NCBI GenBank assembly: GCA_029941645.1 | Contig: JAPYSZ010000012.1 | Location: forward strand, 1 to 20,782 | Length of the DNA stretch: 20,782 nucleotides | Reading direction: 5' to 3' | Source of the DNA: Candidatus Poseidoniia archaeon | Lineage (GTDB): Archaea; Thermoplasmatota; Poseidoniia; MGIII; CG-Epi1 | Shown here: in pieces, positions 14,770-20,782 of the stretch | Layout: each line of letters opens with the position of its first letter | Numbering within the stretch: the stretch's first letter is position 1 | Translations under genes and position numbers: made by a program | Notes under the pieces: model-generated | The model's database searches: none | The model's input: only the letters and a program-made list of their open reading frames with translations | Told to the model about the DNA's origin: nothing

Positions 14770-14777
14770 TATATAAA
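14770..14777 (-). promoter_or_regulatory. TATA box of the rpl1-rpl10-rpl12 operon
   Basis: TTTATATA on the minus strand, an excellent match to the archaeal box, in the 137-base gap between rpl1 and the ABC operon. A start about 26 bases downstream falls near 14748, directly before the leader hairpin, giving a 5' leader of roughly 44 bases. On the opposite strand it reads TATATAAA and might also serve the ABC operon, with a weaker alternative CTTTTAAG at 14804-14811. Confidence 0.6.
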
Positions 14778-14841
14778 ATTAATCAAAATCTTGTTGTGAA
14801 AAACTTTTAAGTAGTTATTTTCTAGAGGTCATAGGATATCT

Positions 14842-15741
14842 TTGATTAAAGCAACAAATGTAACCAAGAAATATGGTGGACTTAAAGCACTTGATGATTT
14901 TTCAGTAGATATACCGGAAGGTAAAATAGGTGTTCTGGGGCCAAATGGTGCTGGAAAAAGTACATTTGTTAAAATTGCATTGGGGCTGCTAACTGCAACT
15001 AGCGGAGAAATCACAGTACTAGGTGAAAAATTAACCAAAAATACCACCAACATTCGAAAGAAAATAGGTTACATGCCTGAGCATGATTGTGTTCCTGATG
15101 AAATGACCGGAGTAGAATTCCTGATAGAAATGGGAATGGTCTCTGGTATGAGCTTAGCAGGTGCAACCGAGAGGACGCATGAGATTTTAGGGCATCTGAG
15201 AATGGGTGAAGAAAAATACAGATTAATTGGAGAGTATTCAGGAGGAATGCGACAGAAAGTGAAATTGGCTCAGGGTCTAATTCATGCTCCTGAACTAATT
15301 TTTCTAGATGAACCAACGTCTGGCCTTGATCCAAATGCTAGAAGAGAAATGCTGGAAACTATTAATGGATTAACTGAAGTGAGCAATACTAAAGTTTTGC
15401 TAAGCACTCACATTCTACAAGATGTAGAAATGGTATGTGATACTGTAATAATTGTTAAGGACGGAAAATTACAGATGCAGGAAAATGTAGAAAAGATTAT
15501 AGGTAAAAAAAGTAACTTTATTCAAGTAAGAATTGGCGGTCCTGTTGAAGATTTTATTAGTGAATTAAAGAAGAAGAAAATAACAGCTGAAGATGATGGA
15601 AGAGCCCTTATAATTCCATACAAGAACGATTCAACTTATGACCAAATTATAGACGCCACTGTGAAGAGTAATTGTCTTCTTTATGAAATGGAAAGGACAA
15701 CGCAGTCTATGGATAGTGTTTATCAGGAGATTATTGAATGA
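14842..15741 (+). CDS. ABC-2 type transporter ATP-binding protein (first of two)
   Basis: ATPase subunit of an exporter-type ABC system, 299 residues. Walker A GPNGAGKS at 33-40, signature YSGGMRQK at 132-139, Walker B LIFLDEP at 152-158 with D-loop SGLD, and H-loop His190 (LLSTH). The Q-loop position reads PEHD, a Glu in place of Gln, as is common in ABC-2 exporter ATPases. The start is TTG at 14842; MIKATNVTKKYGG is the normal family N-terminus and no ATG is in reach. First gene of a four-gene operon; its TGA overlaps the ATG of the next gene (ATGA). Substrate is unknown. The C-terminal 90 residues are the usual divergent regulatory extension. Confidence 0.88.
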   Translation: MIKATNVTKKYGGLKALDDFSVDIPEGKIGVLGPNGAGKSTFVKIALGLLTATSGEITVLGEKLTKNTTNIRKKIGYMPEHDCVPDEMTGVEFLIEMGMVSGMSLAGATERTHEILGHLRMGEEKYRLIGEYSGGMRQKVKLAQGLIHAPELIFLDEPTSGLDPNARREMLETINGLTEVSNTKVLLSTHILQDVEMVCDTVIIVKDGKLQMQENVEKIIGKKSNFIQVRIGGPVEDFISELKKKKITAEDDGRALIIPYKNDSTYDQIIDATVKSNCLLYEMERTTQSMDSVYQEIIE

Positions 15742-16706
15742 AGAAAAAAGCCCAAGTTAGTGATCGCTTTCGAGATTTTGATGCAAACTTGACTACACGT
15801 CCATGGATAGTATTGGGGATGGGTCTTAGACGCTTTGAAAAATTCTTCAGTACAAAAAATAAGATTATAATGGGTTTGGTTGTAATAATTTATCTTTGGA
15901 CTCTTGCATTTGATGTACTACTTGCATCAGGTTCTGAAAATTATCCCTGTGTACTGAGAGATAATGGGGACTTTTTTGATGACGATTATTCCGGACCATT
16001 GATGGTTGAATTCAAAGATTGTGGGCCTTTAACATATTACGGAGATCTCTTTACAGGAGGTGGAATAAGAATCTTAATTGTTAGCTTAGCAGCAATTGCC
16101 AGTGGAGGGATGATAGGGAATGATATGACGAATAAATCTCTTCATCTATACCTTTCTAGGCCAATTAGCAGAATAGATTATCTGATTGCTAGATTTATTC
16201 CAGTTTTCCTACTTCTTTTGCTAGTAACAGCAGTACCTAATTTGATAGTGGCGGCCGCTATGTGGTCTGATGGGGGACTCAAAACAGAATGGATTACTGG
16301 TCACAAATGGCTTATAGTAAACATATTTGTACAAGGTATATTTTATTCGGCTGCTTATTCCATTATCGGACTAACATTTTCAACAGCACTGAAAAAAGAA
16401 TCAAATGCTAGTGGTGCCTTTTTCTTGTTTGTTTATGGAACTTCGATTATTGCTGAGCTATTTTTCACAATTCTTAAGGCATTTGGAATAGATGGAGCTG
16501 ACGGAGTATTATTGATATCAGTAAGTCATGTACTTGATATGATTAGTTATGCAATATTTGACATTGAGTATTATGTACAGGCTGGATTTGCTCCATGGAA
16601 AGTTGACATTAGTGACACTGAAGCAGGTGCAGTCTTCACAATTATCTTTACGGGATGCTGTGGTTTCATGTATTGGATGATTCTACAAATGGAGGCTAAT
16701 AAATGA
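15738..16706 (+). CDS. ABC-2 type transporter permease (first of two)
   Basis: Integral membrane subunit of 322 residues with about six hydrophobic helices (near 43-62, 108-127, 148-172, 190-215, 225-250 and 299-318). The cytoplasmic segment NDMTNKSLHLYLSRPISRIDYLIAR between helices 2 and 3 (about 128-152) is typical of ABC-2/NosY-like permeases that pair with the preceding ATPase type. An extracellular loop of about 45 residues with two Cys (C71, C95) follows helix 1. The start overlaps the upstream stop by 4 bases and the stop overlaps the next ATG by 4 bases. Substrate cannot be told from sequence. Confidence 0.82.
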   Translation: MKKKAQVSDRFRDFDANLTTRPWIVLGMGLRRFEKFFSTKNKIIMGLVVIIYLWTLAFDVLLASGSENYPCVLRDNGDFFDDDYSGPLMVEFKDCGPLTYYGDLFTGGGIRILIVSLAAIASGGMIGNDMTNKSLHLYLSRPISRIDYLIARFIPVFLLLLLVTAVPNLIVAAAMWSDGGLKTEWITGHKWLIVNIFVQGIFYSAAYSIIGLTFSTALKKESNASGAFFLFVYGTSIIAELFFTILKAFGIDGADGVLLISVSHVLDMISYAIFDIEYYVQAGFAPWKVDISDTEAGAVFTIIFTGCCGFMYWMILQMEANK

Positions 16707-17644
16707 GTATTAGGCTAGAACAAGTGACAAAAAATTATGGAAATGTTCAGGGCATATCAAATATTAGCTTAGAAATTGAATCAGGTATAACTGGAATCTT
16801 AGGGCCTAATGGTGCTGGTAAATCAACAACCATGAAAATTATTTTAGGATTATCAAGACCATCTAGAGGAATAGTAAGAGTAGATGGTAATGATCCTTTT
16901 ACCGATTGGAAACTTAAAAGAAAATTTGGATTTGTTCCTGAATATGATTGTTTCTATGAACACATGTCTGGATTGGATTATGTTGCATATTTTCTAAGAA
17001 TGCATGACGTAGACAAGGAAGAAGCTGAAAAAATTGCTAGAAAGGCTCTCTCTGAATTAGGCCTAGATGAGGCTATGGAAAGAAAAATTAACACATATTC
17101 AAGAGGAATGCGCCAAAAAACAAAAGTTGCAAGAGCTACTGTATTTGATCCTGATATTCTGATAATGGATGAACCTTTTCAGGGAGCTGACCCTACGACT
17201 AGAGGTATACTAATGAAGAAAATGGCCGAATGGGCTGAAAAAGGAAAAACCATTCTAATATCAAGCCATATTCTACATGATGTTCAAAGCATGACCGATA
17301 ATATTATGCTCATAAACAATGGAAAAATGTTAGCATATGGTGATCGGCATGAAATAAGAAAATTGATGGACAATATACCAAGACCCATAAGTATCGTGCC
17401 ACTAAAAAAGGGAAATCTACGAAATCTAGCAAAAAGAATGCTGGATGAAAAATGGACAAAATCAACAACAATTGATGAAGATAATAACGAACTTACTGTA
17501 GAAACTGACCAATCGGAAGAAGTCTATATGGAATTGCCAAGGATTTTGCGAAATGAAAAAATAAGTGTTCAAAGAATATACTCAGAAGATGATTCTTTAG
17601 ATTCATTATATGAAAAACTAGTGGAGGGAGCACAATGGAAATGA
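16703..17644 (+). CDS. ABC-2 type transporter ATP-binding protein (second), atypical signature
   Basis: Second ATPase of the operon, 313 residues. Walker A GPNGAGKS at 34-41 is intact, and the H-loop is His189 (ISSH). The signature reads YSRGMRQK (132-139) instead of YSGGMRQK. Walker B LIMDEP is followed by FQGADP, where most ATPases have TSGLDP. The Q-loop position is again Glu (PEYD). YSRGM and such D-loop changes are known in some ABC-2 ATPases, so activity is not excluded. The two ATPases could form a heterodimer with one canonical and one degenerate site, or each pair with its own permease. The stop overlaps the next gene. Confidence 0.87.
   Translation: MSIRLEQVTKNYGNVQGISNISLEIESGITGILGPNGAGKSTTMKIILGLSRPSRGIVRVDGNDPFTDWKLKRKFGFVPEYDCFYEHMSGLDYVAYFLRMHDVDKEEAEKIARKALSELGLDEAMERKINTYSRGMRQKTKVARATVFDPDILIMDEPFQGADPTTRGILMKKMAEWAEKGKTILISSHILHDVQSMTDNIMLINNGKMLAYGDRHEIRKLMDNIPRPISIVPLKKGNLRNLAKRMLDEKWTKSTTIDEDNNELTVETDQSEEVYMELPRILRNEKISVQRIYSEDDSLDSLYEKLVEGAQWK
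17623..17627 (+). promoter_or_regulatory. Ribosome binding site that decides the second permease start
   Basis: GGAGG lies 7 bases before the ATG at 17635 and 13 bases before another ATG at 17641. The spacing, equal to that of rpl12, favours 17635. The other genes of the operon use ATGA overlaps, which would favour 17641. Confidence 0.6.
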
Positions 17645-18543
17645 ATAATTTTGGTGATGAAATAATTATGTTTGCAAAAAGAACAAAAAACTTATTTCCA
17701 CCTATTGTAAAAGATTGTACCTACAGACTTTTAGTTAATAAAATGACTTGGGTATTGATTGTAATTCTTTTGCTACCATGTCTATTTGGTATAGTTATCT
17801 ACAATGAATTGGGAGATGAAAGAGAATATGAGATGCAAGATGGTGATAAGGTCTATCTATTTCCTGATGATAACGGAAATTTAGTACCTTTACATATAGA
17901 CTTAAGAGAAAATTTTGTTAACCAATCGGATTTATTCAACATAAGTTTTGTAGCAATTATATTAGCTATTCTGTTTAGTTCTGAGCTAATTAATGAAGAA
18001 TACACACAGAAGACTATGCAATTGCTGAGAACAACGCCCATTCATTCTTTTGAGATTTTACTTTATCGATATATTGCAGGAGTATTATGCATGTTTGGAA
18101 TCTTGGGGATTTATTCAATCATATTTTATCTTACCACTATGATGGGATCTGGACAACATGGTATTATTGAGAATTTGGATGTATTGTTACTAATCTTAAA
18201 AGTTCTTTTATTAGAATCAATCGCATTTATGGGCATATTTTGTGTTTTTACAATATATTTTAATCGTCCTTTCTTAATTGGCATAGCCTATTGGATTATA
18301 TGGGAAAGTATTGTTTCAGGACAAAATTATCAGAAACTAACAGTTACGCATTACTTGAATTCTATACTTTTTGATTCAACAAAAGAGATGAGTTGGGATG
18401 TAGTGGCATCTGATTATAGTTTAGTTAACAGTAAAAACGATATTATAGCTACAGAACCACTAACTGCAGTACTCATAATTGTAATTATAGCTATAATTAC
18501 ACTCATTCTAGGAACACGGGGATTATCAAATCGACAATTCTAA
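17635..18543 (+). CDS. ABC-2 type transporter permease (second of two)
   Basis: Membrane protein of 302 residues. Predicted helices lie near 38-56, 101-118, 146-167, 181-208, 212-228 and 277-295, with a short N-terminal cytoplasmic part. The segment ELINEEYTQKTMQLLRTTPIHSFEILLYR (about 117-145) corresponds to the cytoplasmic loop of ABC-2 permeases. A charged extracellular loop of about 45 residues follows helix 1. Overlaps the preceding ATPase by 10 bases if it starts at 17635, or 4 bases if at 17641. Last gene of the ABC operon. Little sequence likeness to the first permease was noticed beyond the shared topology, so the two may form a heterodimer. Substrate unknown. Confidence 0.8.
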   Translation: MEMNNFGDEIIMFAKRTKNLFPPIVKDCTYRLLVNKMTWVLIVILLLPCLFGIVIYNELGDEREYEMQDGDKVYLFPDDNGNLVPLHIDLRENFVNQSDLFNISFVAIILAILFSSELINEEYTQKTMQLLRTTPIHSFEILLYRYIAGVLCMFGILGIYSIIFYLTTMMGSGQHGIIENLDVLLLILKVLLLESIAFMGIFCVFTIYFNRPFLIGIAYWIIWESIVSGQNYQKLTVTHYLNSILFDSTKEMSWDVVASDYSLVNSKNDIIATEPLTAVLIIVIIAIITLILGTRGLSNRQF

Positions 18544-18578
18544 AGTTTTATTAAAAGCACAAAATAGGACGAACGCTT

Positions 18579-19724
18579 ATGGCTAAGAAAGATTATTACG
18601 AAATTTTGGGGGTCGCAAAGGATTCTGATGAAAGAACAATCAAGAAAGCTTATAGAAAATTAGCTAGGACACATCATCCTGATGCAAGTGAAGAAAGTCC
18701 AGAAATAGCTGAAAAGAAGTTCAAGGAAGTTTCTGAGGCCTATGAGGTCTTAGCTGATAAAGATAAAAGAACGAGATATGATAAATTTGGCCATAAAGGA
18801 GTTGATTTTGATGGAGGTGGATTCTCATGGGATCAATTTAGCCATAGTGATGATGTTTCTGATATATTTGGTCAACTCTTTGGTGGAGGACAAAGAGGTG
18901 GTGTGGGAGATATATTCTCACAATTCTTTGGTGGTGGACAAAGAGGTCCTGACAACCGTGGTGATGACTTACGCTATGATATTACTTTAACTCTGAAAGA
19001 AGCGTATAAGGGAATTAAAAAAGAAATTGAAATTCCAAGAGATGGAAGCTGCGAAAAATGTTCTGGTTCAGGAGCTGCTGAAGGTAGCAATACAAGAACA
19101 TGCAATACCTGTCGAGGACAAGGAATGGTCCAAAAAATGGTAAGGCGGGGATTTATGTCTACAGTTAGTACAATCGAATGTAATGATTGTAAAGGCAGTG
19201 GTAAAACAGTTGACAAACCATGTAGTGTCTGTCGTGGCTCAGGAATAATACCTGTAAAAAAGAAAATAAAGTTACAGATTCCTCCTGGTGCAGATCATGG
19301 ATATAGATTGAGAATGCGAGGGCAAGGAGGCGCTGGCCCAAATAACGGACCAAAAGGTGATTTGTATGTTGTTGTCAATATGAAAAAACATAATGTATTC
19401 CAAAGACAAGATAATGAAATTATTCTAGATTTAGAAATTACACCTGCTCAAGCTGTAATCGGAGATAGATTAAAAATTCCAACACTATCTGGTAACGTTA
19501 AGCTAAAAATTCCATCAGGAACCCAGTCTGGAGATGTTCTTAGACTCAAAGGAAAGGGAATGCCTGATATATCTAGACCAAGCTTGGTTGGAAGTCAACA
19601 CATTAGGATAAATGTTAAAGTACCCAAACCAAATGGGAAAACAAGGAAACTATGGGAAGAGTTAAGGGAATTGGATTCAGAAAAGCCTTCCTTTTTAGAC
19701 AGGATAATGGATAAATTTGGCTGA
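18579..19724 (+). CDS. dnaJ: Molecular chaperone DnaJ (type I Hsp40)
   Basis: Stimulates DnaK ATPase and hands over unfolded clients. The 381-residue protein is complete. J domain at 4-69 with HPD at 33-35, and a Gly/Phe-rich linker at about 70-125. The zinc domain has all four CxxCxGxG motifs (Cys pairs 158/161, 175/178, 201/204, 215/218), followed by the C-terminal substrate domains with IPPGADHGYRLRMRGQG and IPSGTQSGDVLRLKGKG. The linker carries a 16-residue tandem duplication (DIFGQLFGGGQRG / DIFSQFFGGGQRG). dnaK and grpE are not adjacent. A weak TATA-like TTTATTA (18547-18553) lies about 29 bases before the ATG. DnaJ in mesophilic archaea is generally of bacterial origin (established knowledge). 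Confidence 0.95.
   Translation: MAKKDYYEILGVAKDSDERTIKKAYRKLARTHHPDASEESPEIAEKKFKEVSEAYEVLADKDKRTRYDKFGHKGVDFDGGGFSWDQFSHSDDVSDIFGQLFGGGQRGGVGDIFSQFFGGGQRGPDNRGDDLRYDITLTLKEAYKGIKKEIEIPRDGSCEKCSGSGAAEGSNTRTCNTCRGQGMVQKMVRRGFMSTVSTIECNDCKGSGKTVDKPCSVCRGSGIIPVKKKIKLQIPPGADHGYRLRMRGQGGAGPNNGPKGDLYVVVNMKKHNVFQRQDNEIILDLEITPAQAVIGDRLKIPTLSGNVKLKIPSGTQSGDVLRLKGKGMPDISRPSLVGSQHIRINVKVPKPNGKTRKLWEELRELDSEKPSFLDRIMDKFG
18861..18948 (+). repeat. dnaJ: 48-base tandem duplication in the dnaJ Gly/Phe linker
   Basis: The segment from 18861 and the segment from 18909 align over about 40 bases, both beginning GATATATT and ending GGACAAAGAGGT, at a period of 48 bases (16 codons). A few base differences, some changing residues, show that the copy is not brand new. 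Confidence 0.75.
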
Positions 19725-20739
19725 AGACGAAGACATAGAACTGGATAGTGAAGAATATCGTAAGTGGAGAAGTGGCGGTGATAACTACAAATACGCTTCA
19801 TCAAAAACACCCACTGAAACTGGCTCAAAAAGTGGAAGTTATACAATACCAAAAGATGATGATGAATATGCACTACCTGGAGAAGATGATGAAGAAGGTG
19901 GTAAATCTTGGCTAGATGCGGATTTGAACTGGCCAATAATTATTGCTGTATTTGTCATTTTTGCAATAGTTGCTTCTGCAATAGTTGCTTTTGCAATAAG
20001 TTCGGGTGAATTTGGCTCAAACCCATCAGAATGGCCTGAAACTGAAGGAATTATTATCGAGCAAACCAATAGTGAAATGCTCATTGATGGTGAATTTTGC
20101 GAGGATGAAAATGACGATGGACGGGACCAAGATTGGGAATGCTGGAAAGAGTTTGTTTTTATTATAGATTTGACCACTCAATATTCTGTAGATAACGAAA
20201 CATACCAAATTATTGATTATGTCGATTTTTGGGAAAGTCATTGGGTTGAAGATCTTGAACAAGACGGAGAAGAACAAGTATTCGAAAACTTCACAAATTA
20301 CTGGAACGAAGAAGCTGCCAATGGTAGTATTTCACTTAATTCAACTGTAGGTGTAATGTATAATCCTGAAAATCCAGAAGAGGCATATAGTGAATTTAGT
20401 GAAATGCCTGGAGATCCAATGGGATTCCTTGGATATTTTTTAATGTGTATTGCTGGAGTGATGTGTTTTCCTATAATTATTGTCGGATTTATCATTAATC
20501 AAGCTAGAAATGCTGTAACGGGAGGCAGAGGTAATCGTGTGGGACGTTGGGGGCCTTTCGGAGGAGGTTACTTTGGGAACAACAACCGCCATCATAGAGG
20601 TGGACGAAACCGTGGAACAACAAGACGGAGTGGTGGCACAAGTCGAAGCAGCGGCGGAGGCCGAAGTGGTGGTGGAAGCCGAAGCGGCGGTGGACGAAGT
20701 GGTGGTGGAAGCCGAAGCGGCGGTGGACGAAGGCGTTAA
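19717..20739 (+). CDS. Membrane protein with DUF3592-like domain and Arg/Gly/Ser-rich tail
   Basis: 340-residue protein of unknown function. The N-terminal 65 residues are acidic and polar. A first membrane helix lies at about 71-93. A soluble domain follows at about 105-225 with a closing VGVMYNPENPEEAYSEF, which resembles DUF3592 (there typically Y-P-x-N-P-x-x-A). A second helix is at about 236-260. The tail (269-340) is almost entirely Gly, Arg and Ser, ending in two exact RSGGGSRSGGG units and RRR. Depending on topology, the tail should sit on the same side as the acidic N-terminus, most likely inside the cell, where it could bind nucleic acid or acidic lipid. The start is TTG at 19717, overlapping the dnaJ stop by 8 bases, so the two are probably co-transcribed. 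The domain call is from memory of the family pattern. Confidence 0.7.
   Translation: MAEDEDIELDSEEYRKWRSGGDNYKYASSKTPTETGSKSGSYTIPKDDDEYALPGEDDEEGGKSWLDADLNWPIIIAVFVIFAIVASAIVAFAISSGEFGSNPSEWPETEGIIIEQTNSEMLIDGEFCEDENDDGRDQDWECWKEFVFIIDLTTQYSVDNETYQIIDYVDFWESHWVEDLEQDGEEQVFENFTNYWNEEAANGSISLNSTVGVMYNPENPEEAYSEFSEMPGDPMGFLGYFLMCIAGVMCFPIIIVGFIINQARNAVTGGRGNRVGRWGPFGGGYFGNNNRHHRGGRNRGTTRRSGGTSRSSGGGRSGGGSRSGGGRSGGGSRSGGGRRR
20662..20727 (+). repeat. Exact 33-base tandem repeat (two copies)
   Basis: Bases 20662-20694 and 20695-20727 are identical base for base and code for RSGGGSRSGGG twice. Less perfect relatives of the unit extend upstream to about 20630. The perfect identity shows recent duplication or slippage. 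The stretch is clearly richer in G+C than its surroundings. Confidence 0.9.
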
Positions 20740-20747
20740 CAACGGAA

Positions 20748-20782
20748 ATGAAAATTAACGTTGATTCAGATATTCGAAAAGC
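20748..20782 (+). CDS. Start of an unidentified gene, cut by the window edge
   Basis: An ATG 8 bases after the preceding stop opens a frame reading MKINVDSDIRKA up to the last base. The tight spacing and the absence of stops fit a further gene of the same operon, but twelve codons are too few to identify it. It could also be chance. Confidence 0.4.
   Translation, partial: MKINVDSDIRK

Noticed and set aside
20440..20758. Low-complexity frames on both strands over the Arg/Gly/Ser region
   Set aside because: They arise from the repeat in the tail of the DUF3592-like gene and have low-complexity Ser/Thr/Ala or Val/Glu/Ala sequence with no independent support.
1..20782. tRNA, rRNA, IS element, integrase, toxin-antitoxin, CRISPR or defence genes
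   Set aside because: None was seen by eye on either strand; every longer frame is accounted for by the genes listed. A covariance-model search could still find a small RNA.

Overview
The window is a densely coded, AT-rich piece of an archaeal chromosome. Archaeal identity rests on genes for CDP-archaeol synthase, SRP19, ribosomal proteins S8e, L1, L10/P0 and L12/P1, a class I lysyl-tRNA synthetase and a GfcR-type regulator. A surface protease with calcium-binding repeats of the 'DAFPLD...DTDGDG' kind, together with the aerobic heterotrophic gene content, points to planktonic marine Euryarchaeota: Poseidoniales (Marine Group II) or the related Marine Group III. I cannot choose between these without a tree. 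No rRNA, tRNA, CRISPR array or insertion sequence was seen, and no gene-free stretch exceeds about 140 bases.

Layout. Bases 1-566 hold the end of CDP-archaeol synthase (+), which meets a minus-strand pair rps8e-srp19 (567-1228) with no gap. A divergent promoter region (1229-1338) separates that pair from gfcR-lysS (+, overlapping by one base), followed by a bifunctional glutamate formiminotransferase/cyclodeaminase (3500-5320). Converging on it are three minus-strand genes: a SAP/coiled-coil protein (11540-12673), acetoacetyl-CoA synthetase (9571-11496) and a 1407-residue kexin/furin-like protease (5315-9538). Upstream of these lies the ribosomal stalk operon rpl1-rpl10-rpl12 (12709-14704). 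The plus strand then carries a four-gene ABC exporter operon (two ATPases, two permeases; 14842-18543), dnaJ (18579-19724), a DUF3592-like membrane protein with an Arg/Gly/Ser tail (19717-20739) and the first codons of another gene.

Functional reading. Most genes are housekeeping (lipid synthesis, protein targeting, translation, protein folding). The protease, the histidine-degradation/folate enzyme and acetoacetyl-CoA synthetase fit a cell that digests protein outside and burns amino acids and ketoacids inside; this link is inferred from content and neighbourhood.

The most notable signals are at rpl1. Its reading frame has no ATG, GTG or TTG that could give a full-length protein. It does have a strong GGAGGTGA ribosome binding site 7 nt (counted from GGAGG) upstream of an AUC codon, at the same spacing as for rpl12 and the second permease. 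The predicted leader folds into a hairpin with an asymmetric internal loop whose 3' arm runs into that site, which suggests autoregulation by L1. Other points are the degenerate KMSKS region of LysRS, the protease architecture (S8 + P domain + two repeat arrays split by a LamG-like domain), the SAP/coiled-coil protein next to the stalk operon, and exact or near-exact internal repeats in two genes.
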